In this document: positions 20,475 to 32,172 of the stretch, one piece after another
Numbering within the stretch: position 1 is the first letter of the stretch
How the letters are laid out: the number at the start of each line of letters is the position of its first letter
Assembly: GCF_000526415.1 (NCBI RefSeq)
Contig: NZ_JAGA01000003.1
Coordinates: forward strand, 496,001 to 560,000
DNA from: Kallotenue papyrolyticum
Lineage (GTDB): Bacteria; Chloroflexota; Chloroflexia; Chloroflexales; Kallotenuaceae
Direction of reading: 5' to 3'
DNA length: 64,000 bases
Notes under the pieces: model-generated
Database searches by the model: none
What the model saw: the letters and a program-made list of their open reading frames with translations, nothing else
Told to the model about the DNA's origin: nothing
Made by a program: the position numbers and the translations under genes

Positions 20475-21608
20475 TCAGGGCGTCGGCGTGATCGGCGCGG
20501 GCGTGCCCGGCAGCGGCGTAGCCGTCGGCACGGGCGTCGCGGTGGCCGTCGGCCGTGGCGTGGGCGTGGGCGTCGCGGTCGGCTGGGGCGTGGGCGTCAG
20601 CGTTGGGAAGGGGGTGGCCGTCGGCGTGGGGGTGGCCGTCGGCGGGCTGACCAGCGCGCGCAGATTGGCGCCCAGCGCGGCGGCCTGTTCCGCGGCAAAG
20701 AACCAGATCGCGCCGACGCCGATCACCAGTGCCAGCAGCGCGGCAGTGGTCACGATCAGCCACTGCGGGATCTCGCGCGGCTCGGGGCGGCCACCCAGGT
20801 AGGCGATCGGTTGCGGCGGCTGTTCGCCGTACTCGGCGCGAAAGTCGGCTACGGCCCGCTCGGGATCAAGCCCCAGGTAGGCGGCGTAGCACCGCACCAT
20901 CTCTTCAGCCTGCGCGCCGCGCGGTAGCAGGCCGAAGCGCGCCTCTTCCATGGCCTGCAGATACCACATGCGCAACTTGGTCTCCAGCTCGGCCTGCACC
21001 AGCGACAGTTTGAGACGGCGGCGTGCCGCGCGCAGCCGATCGCCCAGCGGCAGGCTGTCCAGATCGGCCGGCGGCTCCTCGACGGCATCGCGCTCGCGGA
21101 GCAGCGCCTGCTCGTCCGCAGGATCGATAAACACCGGCGTGTCTTCCGCATCCTCATCAGCCGCGCTGAAGCGTTCGGGAGCCGCCACCGGCGAGGGCGG
21201 CACAACGGGATGGGCCGGCGCGACCACCGCCACCTGGGATGGTGCCCGGCCATGGTCGCGCAGACGCGCCCGGATACGCGCCAGCAGCTCGCCACTGTGG
21301 AAGGGCTTGGTGACCACGTCGCTCGCGCCGAGGTCGAAGGCAGCCACAATATCTTCTTCACGTCCATGCCGGCTGACGACGATCACCGGCACGCCGCGCC
21401 CTTGGGCCAGCATGCGCAGATAGTTCCAGCCCTCGCCATGCTGCGTCGCAACCTCCAGCAACGCCAGGTCGACCGCCTGCCCGGCCAGCGCCAGATCGGC
21501 CTGATCGACGCCGCTCACGCTGATCACCTGGTAGCCGGCCTCGCGCAACAGCTCGCCCAGCGACGCCTGCACATGCATATCATCATCGATGAGAAGAATG
21601 GTTGCCAC
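20475..21608 (-). CDS. Receiver domain fused to a RodZ-like HTH/transmembrane protein
   Basis: This 377-aa protein joins a response-regulator receiver (about 1-120) to a RodZ/HTH_25-type helix-turn-helix (about 185-260), one transmembrane helix (about 280-305) and a Thr-Pro-rich tail. In the receiver, the acidic DDD at 8-10, the Ser in VVSRHG and the Lys in VVTKPF are kept, but the phospho-acceptor position is Glu52 in LALLEV instead of Asp. Glu can mimic phospho-Asp, so the domain may be locked 'on' or serve only for binding. RodZ links the MreB cytoskeleton to the membrane. The GTG start is chosen since GGAG lies exactly six bases upstream, whereas an ATG two codons earlier abuts the GGAG. 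Confidence 0.85.
   Translation of the reverse strand: MATILLIDDDMHVQASLGELLREAGYQVISVSGVDQADLALAGQAVDLALLEVATQHGEGWNYLRMLAQGRGVPVIVVSRHGREEDIVAAFDLGASDVVTKPFHSGELLARIRARLRDHGRAPSQVAVVAPAHPVVPPSPVAAPERFSAADEDAEDTPVFIDPADEQALLRERDAVEEPPADLDSLPLGDRLRAARRRLKLSLVQAELETKLRMWYLQAMEEARFGLLPRGAQAEEMVRCYAAYLGLDPERAVADFRAEYGEQPPQPIAYLGGRPEPREIPQWLIVTTAALLALVIGVGAIWFFAAEQAAALGANLRALVSPPTATPTPTATPFPTLTPTPQPTATPTPTPRPTATATPVPTATPLPGTPAPITPTP
20476..20645 (-). repeat. Low-complexity Thr-Pro-coding repeat
   Basis: Degenerate GTCGGCGTGGGCGT-like units encode the (TP/TATP)n tail of the RodZ-like protein. This is a coding low-complexity tract, not a CRISPR array. Confidence 0.7.
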
Positions 21609-21683
21609 GCGCATCTCCTGCCTGGATCGCATCTGCCGGCGAACGCCATCCGGTGGTGATCAAGCGAGCCGGCGCGGGAGGGG

Positions 21684-21689
21684 ATTATA
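21684..21689 (-). promoter_or_regulatory. Extended -10 box TGCTATAAT for the receiver-RodZ gene
   Basis: CATGCTATAATCC on the minus strand lies about 75 nt upstream of the GTG start, in the divergent gap with the aldo/keto reductase. Confidence 0.6.
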
Positions 21690-21772
21690 GCATGTTTGCT
21701 GCGTGATCGCCCTCCCGATTTGACAGACTGCGGTAGCATACCTCCAGCATAACCTGCCAAGGAGTACCTGGT

Positions 21773-22759
21773 ATGGAGTATCGACCGCTGGGCCGCACCG
21801 GCTGGCAGATTTCGGCGATCAGCTTCGGCGCCTGGGCCATCGGCGGCGATGCCTGGGGCGCAACCGACGACGCCCTGTCGCTGCGCACGCTGCATCGCGC
21901 CCTGGACCTGGGCATCAATTTCTTCGACACCGCCGACGTCTATGGCGACGGGCACTCCGAGCGCCTGCTGGGCCAGGTGCGCCGTGAGCGCCGCGAACAG
22001 ATGATCATCGCCACCAAGGCCGGGCGACGGCTCAATCCGCATACCGCCGCGGGCTACAACCGCGCCAACCTGACCGCCTTCGTGGAGCGCAGCCTGCGCA
22101 ACCTGCAGACCGAGGCGCTCGATCTGCTGCAACTCCACTGTCCGCCCACCGCCGTGTACGACATGCCGGAGGTCTTCGGCATCCTCGACGATCTGGTCGC
22201 CGCGGGCAAGATCCGCTTCTACGGCGTCAGCGTCGAGCGCGTGGATGAGGCGCTCAAAGCGATCACCTATCCCAACGTGCAGAGCGTGCAGATCATCTTC
22301 AACATGTTTCGACTCAAACCCGCCGAGCAGTTCTTTCCCGTCGCGCGCGACCGGCAGGTGGGCATTCTGGCGCGCGTGCCGCTGGCCAGCGGGCTACTGA
22401 CCGGCAAGTTCACGCGCGATTCGCGCTTCGATGCGCGCGACCACCGCCACTACAACCGCCACGGCGAGGCCTTCGATCAGGGCGAGACCTTCAGCGGCGT
22501 CGAGTTCGAAACCGGCCTGCAGGCCGTTGAGGAGCTGCGTCCGCTGGTGCCGCCCGGCGCAACGCTGAGCCAACTGGCGCTGCGGTGGATCCTGATGTTC
22601 CCCGAAGTTTCGGCCGCCATTCCGGGCGCCAAAACACCGCAGCAGCTTGAGGAGAACGTCGGCGCTGCCGCGCTGCCGCCGCTGGATCCGGAGACGATGC
22701 AGCGCGTCCGGGATATCTACGATCGTCTGATCCGCCCGCAGGTGCATCATCGCTGGTAG
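21773..22759 (+). CDS. Aldo/keto reductase
   Basis: This 328-aa (beta/alpha)8-barrel NADPH-dependent oxidoreductase has the family's catalytic tetrad: Asp in FDTADVYGDG, the Tyr of the same motif, Lys in IATKAG and His in LLQLHCPP. The C-terminal cofactor region (SAAIPGAKTPQQLEENVGA) is also typical. Substrates are aldehydes or ketones, and the physiological one cannot be inferred. The start is set by AAGGAG eight bases upstream of the ATG. The closest resemblance is to the YghZ/general stress AKR group. It is transcribed divergently from the receiver-RodZ gene and ends at a strong hairpin. Confidence 0.93.
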   Translation: MEYRPLGRTGWQISAISFGAWAIGGDAWGATDDALSLRTLHRALDLGINFFDTADVYGDGHSERLLGQVRRERREQMIIATKAGRRLNPHTAAGYNRANLTAFVERSLRNLQTEALDLLQLHCPPTAVYDMPEVFGILDDLVAAGKIRFYGVSVERVDEALKAITYPNVQSVQIIFNMFRLKPAEQFFPVARDRQVGILARVPLASGLLTGKFTRDSRFDARDHRHYNRHGEAFDQGETFSGVEFETGLQAVEELRPLVPPGATLSQLALRWILMFPEVSAAIPGAKTPQQLEENVGAAALPPLDPETMQRVRDIYDRLIRPQVHHRW

Positions 22760-22770
22760 GCGCGCCAACA

Positions 22771-22803
22771 CACAGGGGGGAGCCCGGTTGGCTCCCCCCG
22801 TGC
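22771..22803. terminator. Bidirectional terminator hairpin
   Basis: GGGGGGAGCC (22775-22784) pairs with GGCTCCCCCC (22790-22799) around CGGTT. CAC/GTG extends the stem. It separates the convergent aldo/keto reductase and receiver genes. Confidence 0.75.
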
Positions 22804-22825
22804 CTCGCTCGCATTCCATCGCCGC

Positions 22826-23254
22826 TCAGGGATCGGCCGGTGGATCGGCGTCCAGCTCGGCGCGCTCCTCGGCCTCCACCTTCATCGCCAGGGCCTGGCG
22901 CACGGCCTGCAACAGGTCGTCGATGTCGAAGGGCTTGAACACCAGCCCAACCTGCTTGGCGCGCATGTAGCCCTCCATCTCGCGTGCCACTTTCACCGCC
23001 GCGGTGCACACGATCACCGGGATCGATGCGGTGGAACGGCGCATCTTCAGCTTCTGCAGCATCTGCCAGCCGACCGTTTCGCCGCCGATCAGCAGATCGA
23101 GAATGATCAGATCTGGTTGGATGCGCTCAACCTCGCTCAAATCCTGAATGCCATACGAGTAGAGAAAAACATCGTAACCTTCATCCGTCAAAATTTCGCG
23201 GAACAGATCCAGAATCTCCTGGGTATCGTTCACGACCAAGATGCGGGCGCTCAC
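22826..23254 (-). CDS. Stand-alone CheY-like response regulator
   Basis: This 142-aa protein consists of one receiver domain. The phospho-acceptor is Asp53 in LIILDLL, with Thr84 (IVCTAA) and Lys107 (VFKPFD) in place. The acidic pocket reads N-D (residues 9-10) instead of the usual D-D. There is no output domain; the C-terminal tail is acidic. It may signal to a partner protein or form part of a phosphorelay. The nearest histidine kinase is at 14426 and is of the NarL-partner type, so pairing is unproven. It has its own promoter (23303-23331). Confidence 0.93.
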   Translation of the reverse strand: MSARILVVNDTQEILDLFREILTDEGYDVFLYSYGIQDLSEVERIQPDLIILDLLIGGETVGWQMLQKLKMRRSTASIPVIVCTAAVKVAREMEGYMRAKQVGLVFKPFDIDDLLQAVRQALAMKVEAEERAELDADPPADP

Positions 23255-23302
23255 AGTGGTTCCCTTCTAGTCCGACGGCGCGGTCGGATCCTAAACACCG
23301 GC

Positions 23303-23331
23303 AGTATAACAACGCCGCACGCGTGTTTCAA
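23303..23331 (-). promoter_or_regulatory. Sigma-70-type promoter of the response regulator gene
   Basis: TTGAAA (23326-23331, minus strand), a 17-bp spacer and TATACT (23303-23308), about 42 nt before the start codon. Confidence 0.75.
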
Positions 23332-23406
23332 GCATCAGCATCGCCTAAACTACGCATCACCGTAGTAGGGACGCCGCGCACTCCGGCGCGCAGCAGCGAA
23401 TGTAGG

Positions 23407-23412
23407 TATACT
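23407..23412 (+). promoter_or_regulatory. -10 box of the AttEFGH-like operon
   Basis: TATACT lies in the 180-bp divergent gap. The start site would be near 23419, which excludes the GTG at 23418 as start codon and favours the ATG at 23451. Confidence 0.5.
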
Positions 23413-23450
23413 GCTCTGTGAAGAGCATCACGGATGGAAACGGCAGAGCT

Positions 23451-24191
<741 letters not shown>

Positions 24192-24195
24192 GGCC

Positions 24196-26751
24196 ATGCC
24201 ACGCGGACTGATCCTGACCAGCCTGCGCTACCTGCTGCGCCACCCCTGGCAGGTGGGCCTGTCGATCCTCGGTGTGGCCCTGGGCGTGGCGGTTGTCATC
24301 GCCATCGATCTGGCTAACGGCAGCGCGCGCGCCGCCTTTCAGCTTTCGACCGAAACGGTGACCGGACGCGCCACGCACCAGATCGTCGGGGCGGCGCAGG
24401 GCTTGGACGAAACGCTCTACCGCGAGCTGCTGCTGCGCGGCCTGGGCGTGCCGCTCGCGCCGGTGGTAGAAGGCTACGCTCAGGCCGCCGACCGGCAGCT
24501 TGGCACGCTGCGCATCTTCGGCATCGATCCCTTTGCCGAAACCGCCTTTCGCTCGCTGCTGGGCGGCGCGCAGAGCGGTGACGATCTGACCCCGCTGCTC
24601 GCCGAGCCGGCGACCACGCTGATCTCAACCCAGACCGCGCAACGCGCCGGCCTGGGCGTTGGCGACGAGCTGCCGATCGTGGTGGATGGCGAGCGCAAAG
24701 CGCTGCGCATCGTCGGCATCCTCGAACCGCAGGACGACGCCAGCCGGCGCGGGCTGGACGGCCTGCTGATCATGGACATCGCCACGGCACAGGAGACACT
24801 GGGCCGCGTGGGGCGCCTGAGTCGCATCGACCTGCTGCTGCCGGAGGGCGCCGCGGGCGAGGCCCTGGCGCAGCGCCTTGCCGCGTGGCTGCCGCCGGGC
24901 GTTACGCTCGAACGCGCCGCGGCGCGCACGCAGTCGGTCGAACAGTTGGGACGCGCCTTCGAGGTCAACCTAACCGCGCTGAGTCTGCTGGCGCTGGTGG
25001 TGGGCATGTTTCTGATCTACAACACCGCCACCTTCTCGGTGGTGCAGCGGCGTGGCCTGCTGGGGACGCTGCGTTGCCTGGGCGTCAGTCGCCGCGAAAT
25101 CTTCGCGCTGATCCTGGTTGAAGCCGCGCTGCTGGGCGCGATCGGCTCGGCGCTGGGCGTGCTGCTGGGCATCGCGCTGGGACGCGGCCTGGTCACGCTG
25201 GTGACGCGCACGATCAACGATCTGTACTTCGTGGTGACGGTACGCAGCCTGTACATCACCGCGCCGACGCTGGGCAAGGGCCTGCTGCTGGGCCTGGGCG
25301 CGACGGTGATCACCGCGGCGCTGCCGGCCTATGAGGCCAGCACCACGCCGCCGCGCACGGTGCTGCGCCGCTCGTCGGCGGAGGAGCGCATTCGTCGCGC
25401 CTTGCCGCGCGTATCGCTGCTGGGGCTGCTGCTGCTCGTGGCTGGCGGCGGGCTGTTGGCGCTACCCTCGCGCTCACTGGTGGTCAGCTTCAGCGGCCTG
25501 TTCGGGCTGATCTTTGGCTGCGCGCTGCTGACACCGCTGGCGACGCTGGCGTTGATGACGCTGCTGCGTCCGCCGGGCGGCTGGGCCTTCGGCCTGCTGG
25601 GACGCATGGCGCCGCGCGGGGTGATCGCCGCGCTGAGTCGCACCTCGGTGGCGATCGCCGCACTGATGATCGCCGTGTCGGTCACGGTGGGCGTGGGCAT
25701 CATGGTCGGCTCATTCCGCCAGACGGTGATCACCTGGCTGGAAACCAGCCTGCAGGCCGACATTTATATCTCCTCGCCGGGCCTGGCCGCCAATCGTCCC
25801 GACGCCGCGCTCGACCCGCGCGTGGCCGAGGTAGCCTGCGCGCTGCCGGAGGTCGCCGCGTGCACGCGCAACCGCAACATCCTGGCGCGAACCGCGGATG
25901 GTCAGCCGGTGATCGTCGTAGGTGTGGACGCGCCGCCCGAGCCCCCACCGGCCTACCGCCTGGTTGCGGGCGCGCTGCCGGCAGCCTGGCAGGCCGTGCA
26001 GCAGGGCAACGCCGTGCTGGTCTCGGAGCCACTGGCCTACCGCCTGGGCCTGCCGCGCACGGGCGGCAGCGTGACGCTGGTGACCGACCAGGGGCCGCAG
26101 CGCTTGGCAGTGGCGGGTATCTTCTACGACTACTCCTCGGACCAGGGCGTGGTGATCATGCCGCTGGCGCGCTACCGACAGTTCTGGAACGACGCGGCGA
26201 TCTCGTCGGTGGCACTGATGCTCCAGCCGGGCACAGATGTCGATCGCAGCGTGGAGCGCCTGCGCGCACAGGTCGGCGGCCTCCAGGAGCTGCTGATCCG
26301 CTCCAACCGCGGCTTGCGCGAGGAGACACTGCGCGTCTTCGACCGCACCTTTGCGATCACTGCGGTGCTGCAACTGCTGGCGACGCTGATCGCCTTTGTC
26401 GGCATTCTCAGCGCGCTGATGGCGCTGCAACTCGAACGCGCGCGCGAGCTGGGGGTGATGCGCGCCAACGGCCTGACCCCGCGCCAACTGTGGGGTGTGG
26501 TGCTGGGCCAGACCGGATTGATGGGCCTTACCGCCGGGCTGCTGGCGCTGCCGGTGGGCGTGCTGGTAGCACTGGTACTGGTGCATGTGATCAACAAGCG
26601 CTCATTCGGCTGGAGCCTGCAGGTGATCTTCACGCCTGGCGTGTTTGTGCAGGCGCTGGCGCTGGCGATCCTGGCGGCACTGCTGGCCGGTATCTACCCA
26701 TCCTACCGCATGGCGCGCACATCACCGGCGGTCGCGTTGCGCGAGGAGTGA
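24196..26751 (+). CDS. FtsX-family ABC permease (AttF-AttG fusion-like)
   Basis: This 851-aa permease contains two tandem MacB/FtsX units. Each has an N-terminal helix, a periplasm-facing MacB-PCD-like domain and a three-helix FtsX core. The first core contains 'FLIYNTATFSVVQRRGLLGTLRCLGVSRREIF' (shown here only as a landmark near residues 272-300), and the second ends with 'GIYPSYRMARTSPAVALREE'. About eight membrane helices are expected. It likely extracts or transports a lipophilic molecule or lipoprotein, powered by the preceding ATPase. The attF and attG permeases, separate elsewhere, seem joined here. The next gene begins 6 nt later. Confidence 0.92.
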   Translation: MPRGLILTSLRYLLRHPWQVGLSILGVALGVAVVIAIDLANGSARAAFQLSTETVTGRATHQIVGAAQGLDETLYRELLLRGLGVPLAPVVEGYAQAADRQLGTLRIFGIDPFAETAFRSLLGGAQSGDDLTPLLAEPATTLISTQTAQRAGLGVGDELPIVVDGERKALRIVGILEPQDDASRRGLDGLLIMDIATAQETLGRVGRLSRIDLLLPEGAAGEALAQRLAAWLPPGVTLERAAARTQSVEQLGRAFEVNLTALSLLALVVGMFLIYNTATFSVVQRRGLLGTLRCLGVSRREIFALILVEAALLGAIGSALGVLLGIALGRGLVTLVTRTINDLYFVVTVRSLYITAPTLGKGLLLGLGATVITAALPAYEASTTPPRTVLRRSSAEERIRRALPRVSLLGLLLLVAGGGLLALPSRSLVVSFSGLFGLIFGCALLTPLATLALMTLLRPPGGWAFGLLGRMAPRGVIAALSRTSVAIAALMIAVSVTVGVGIMVGSFRQTVITWLETSLQADIYISSPGLAANRPDAALDPRVAEVACALPEVAACTRNRNILARTADGQPVIVVGVDAPPEPPPAYRLVAGALPAAWQAVQQGNAVLVSEPLAYRLGLPRTGGSVTLVTDQGPQRLAVAGIFYDYSSDQGVVIMPLARYRQFWNDAAISSVALMLQPGTDVDRSVERLRAQVGGLQELLIRSNRGLREETLRVFDRTFAITAVLQLLATLIAFVGILSALMALQLERARELGVMRANGLTPRQLWGVVLGQTGLMGLTAGLLALPVGVLVALVLVHVINKRSFGWSLQVIFTPGVFVQALALAILAALLAGIYPSYRMARTSPAVALREE

Positions 26752-26757
26752 GCACGC

Positions 26758-27942
26758 ATGCGTCACCCATCTCGTCAGTGGTTGGTCGGAGCGGCGCTGA
26801 TGCTGGGACTGATCGCGCTGCTGGGCAGCGTCTGGCTGCTGCGTCCGGCGCGTGCGGTCCCGGCGCAGGCGCGGCTGAGCGTCAGCCAGGCGCTCAGCGA
26901 TCAGAGCGCAGGCTTTGCGCGCGTCACTGCGCCACGGCCCTTCAGCTTTCCCGCCGATCACGGGCCGCACCCCGAATACAAAACCGAGTGGTGGTACTAC
27001 ACCGGCAATCTCGACACCGTAGATGGCCGGCACTTTGGCTTTCAGCTCACCTTTTTCCGCAGCGGTCTGCGCGCCAATCCGACGGAGCGCCCCTCGCGCT
27101 GGGCCACGCGCAACGTGTACATGGCCCACTTCGCGCTGACGGATGTCGCCGGCGCGCGCTTCTTCGCCGTTGATCGCTTCAGCCGCGATGGCGCGGGGCT
27201 GGCCGGGGCACAGGCCGATCCCTTTCGGGTGTGGATCGGCGACTGGCAGGCCGGCGGCGATCCCGCCGAGGGCACGCGGCTGCGCGCGGCACAGGGCGAC
27301 ATCGCCATCGATCTGGTGGCGCGCAGCGACAAGCCGCCGGTGTTGCAGGGCGATCGCGGCTATTCGCGCAAAAGCGTAGAGCCGGGTGCGGCCTCCTACT
27401 ACTACTCGCTCACGCGTATGGTCACGCGCGGCACGCTCAGCCTCGCCGGCACCACCTTCGACGTCAGCGGGCTAGCCTGGCTCGACCGCGAGTGGAGCAC
27501 CAGCGTGCTGGCGCGCGACCAGGTCGGCTGGGACTGGTTCGCGCTGCAGCTGGCCGACGGTTCTGAGCTCATGGCCTTTCAGATTCGCCTGCGCAATGGC
27601 GCCATCGAGCCGCTGTCACACGGCGCGCTGGTGGCGCCGGATGGGCGCAGCATCACGCTGCGGCGCGAGCAGATCCAGATCGCGGTGCTGGATCACTGGA
27701 CCAGCCCGCACACCGGCACGCGCTACCCCAGCCGCTGGCGGCTGCGCGTGCCCGAGCAGCAGCTCGACCTGACGATCGAGCCCTGGCTCAAGGATCAGGA
27801 GCTGCGCGTCAGCTTTGTGTACTGGGAGGGCGCGGTGCGTATCCAGGGCACGCACGCCGGTCGGCCCGTCAGCGGGGTCGGCTATGTCGAGCTGACCGGC
27901 TATGGCGAGCTGAGCGGTTCCGCGCCGCAGAGCGTGCGCTAG
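26758..27942 (+). CDS. AttH/CrtC-like lipocalin-fold exported protein
   Basis: This 394-aa protein has an N-terminal signal anchor (about residues 9-29) and the double lipocalin-like fold of the AttH / hydroxyneurosporene-dehydrogenase family. Family landmarks are 'PEYKTEWWYYTGNL', 'HFGFQLTFFR', 'MAHFALTDV' and 'GLAWLDREWS', and the protein ends with GVGYVELTGY, another family hallmark. It probably binds a hydrophobic ligand outside the membrane, handed over by the adjacent ABC machinery. Some annotations call such proteins carotenoid 1,2-hydratase; in this operon an AttH-type role fits better. It ends at a strong terminator shared with aconitase. Confidence 0.9.
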   Translation: MRHPSRQWLVGAALMLGLIALLGSVWLLRPARAVPAQARLSVSQALSDQSAGFARVTAPRPFSFPADHGPHPEYKTEWWYYTGNLDTVDGRHFGFQLTFFRSGLRANPTERPSRWATRNVYMAHFALTDVAGARFFAVDRFSRDGAGLAGAQADPFRVWIGDWQAGGDPAEGTRLRAAQGDIAIDLVARSDKPPVLQGDRGYSRKSVEPGAASYYYSLTRMVTRGTLSLAGTTFDVSGLAWLDREWSTSVLARDQVGWDWFALQLADGSELMAFQIRLRNGAIEPLSHGALVAPDGRSITLRREQIQIAVLDHWTSPHTGTRYPSRWRLRVPEQQLDLTIEPWLKDQELRVSFVYWEGAVRIQGTHAGRPVSGVGYVELTGYGELSGSAPQSVR

Positions 27943-27960
27943 CTGCGCGCCGAAAGCCAG

Positions 27961-27989
27961 CGGGGAGCATCCGCAGCGGATGCTCCCCG
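27961..27989. terminator. Bidirectional terminator hairpin
   Basis: CGGGGAGCATCC (27961-27972) pairs with GGATGCTCCCCG (27978-27989) around GCAGC. It lies between the convergent AttH-like and aconitase genes. Confidence 0.75.
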
Positions 27990-28010
27990 TGGACAGGCAC
28001 GGAGCGGTGA

Positions 28011-30815
<2,805 letters not shown>

Positions 30816-30864
30816 AGCTTGCAGCCCTTTCTCAACCTGAGGATGATTATCGCCACTGGCCTCC

Positions 30865-30870
30865 ATTATA
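30865..30870 (-). promoter_or_regulatory. -10 box of acnA
   Basis: GGGCTATAATGG on the minus strand, with TTTATT 17 bp upstream as a weak -35. The leader would be about 43 nt. Confidence 0.6.
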
Positions 30871-30949
30871 GCCCGTTCTACCCCGCGAATAAAATAGATA
30901 GATCACAGATATACGATAGATCTCTTCTATACATCGCACCAACACAAAC

Positions 30950-30973
30950 GGCGCGACGCCCGGGCGTCGCGCC
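30950..30973 (-). terminator. dprA terminator hairpin
   Basis: A perfect 24-bp palindrome, GGCGCGACGCCC and its complement, is followed on the minus strand by GTTTGTGTTGG. It lies 20 bp after the dprA stop. Confidence 0.75.
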
Positions 30974-30993
30974 GCCGGTCGCCCACCGATGCG

Positions 30994-32148
30994 TCAAGCG
31001 GCGGGTGGCGGCTCGTCCACCCGATAGGCTGCGCTTGCTTCACGCAGCAGGACATAGCGCATGCCACCGACATGGCGCACCAGGCCCTTCAACTCCAGCA
31101 GGGCCATGGTCGCGGCGACATCGGCCTGCGGCAGGCCGCTCTGCCGCCCGATCTCATCGATGTGGCGCGGCTCGTCCTCGATCAGCCGCAGCAACAGCGC
31201 CTCGGCGGGCGTTGCGGGCGCGACGGCGGCCAGCTCCTGCTGTGCCACCGCCGCCTGCAGATTCAGTGCCGACAGGATGTCCTCCGCGCAGGTGACCAAT
31301 GTTGCGCCCTCGCGGATCAGCGCGTGTGGACCGGCGGAGCGCGGCGAGAAGATGCTGCCCGGCACGGCGAAGACGTCGCGCCCCTGCTCGGCGGCAAACT
31401 GGGTGGTGATCAGCGCGCCACTCTTGGGCGCGGCCTCCACCACCAGCACGCCCAGGGCCAGCCCGGAGATCAGACGGTTGCGCGGCGGAAAGTTGGCCGC
31501 GGCAGGCAGCGTGCCCAGGGGATACTCGGAGATCAGTGCGCCCTGCTGCATGATCGCCTCGCCCAGCGCCGCGTTGGTCTGCGGATAGAGCTGATCGACG
31601 CCGCTGCCCAACACTGCCAGCGTGCGTCCGCCCGCCGCCAGCGCCGCGCTGTGCGCCACAGCATCGATGCCCAAGGCCAGCCCTGAGACGATCGTCACAC
31701 CGGCGGCCACCAGCTCGCTGACCAGCTTGCGCGTCACGTCCTTGCCATAGGTGCTGGCGCGGCGCGTGCCGACTACCGCCAGCGCCCAGCGGTCGGTCTC
31801 GGCCAGCGTGCCGCGCACGTAGAGCAAAAACGGCGGATTGCTGATCTGCGCCAGCAACGGCGGATAGGCCGGATCATCGCGGCAGACCAGCCGCACGCCC
31901 AGGCGCTGCGCGCGCTCGTATTCGGCTTCCAGATCGAGCCGGGCGCGCGTCTGCACCAGCGCCTCGGCGCTGCGCGCGTCCAGCCCGGCGGCGAGCAGCT
32001 CGCGGAGCGGCGCATGCCAGGCAGCCTCCAGCGAGCCAAACCAGGCCAGCAGCCGATCTAGCCGTGCCGGCCCAATACCGGGCGCATGGTTGAAGCCAAG
32101 GTAATAGCGCAGATCGGCCTGGAGCTCGCGCATACGGTCCTGGGTCAT
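30994..32148 (-). CDS. dprA: DNA processing protein DprA (DNA uptake/recombination mediator)
   Basis: This 384-aa protein binds incoming single-stranded DNA and loads RecA during natural transformation. It has an N-terminal SAM/HhH-like region (PGIGPARLDRLL), the Rossmann-type core with VGTRRAS, SGLALGIDAVAHSAAL, LGSGVDQLYP, SEYPLGTLP and FPPRNRLISGLA, and a C-terminal winged-helix (DprA_WH) domain around 'IDEIGRQSGLPQADVAATM'. The start is set by GGGAGG nine bases upstream of the ATG at 32148. Its presence suggests, but does not show, competence; no com genes are in the window. Confidence 0.95.
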   Translation of the reverse strand: MTQDRMRELQADLRYYLGFNHAPGIGPARLDRLLAWFGSLEAAWHAPLRELLAAGLDARSAEALVQTRARLDLEAEYERAQRLGVRLVCRDDPAYPPLLAQISNPPFLLYVRGTLAETDRWALAVVGTRRASTYGKDVTRKLVSELVAAGVTIVSGLALGIDAVAHSAALAAGGRTLAVLGSGVDQLYPQTNAALGEAIMQQGALISEYPLGTLPAAANFPPRNRLISGLALGVLVVEAAPKSGALITTQFAAEQGRDVFAVPGSIFSPRSAGPHALIREGATLVTCAEDILSALNLQAAVAQQELAAVAPATPAEALLLRLIEDEPRHIDEIGRQSGLPQADVAATMALLELKGLVRHVGGMRYVLLREASAAYRVDEPPPAA

Positions 32149-32172
32149 GGCACCCACCCTCCCGACAAGCAA

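Noticed and set aside
20476-20645. Possible CRISPR-like or minisatellite array
   Set aside because: The units are short, degenerate and in frame with a Thr-Pro-rich protein tail; there are no constant spacers.
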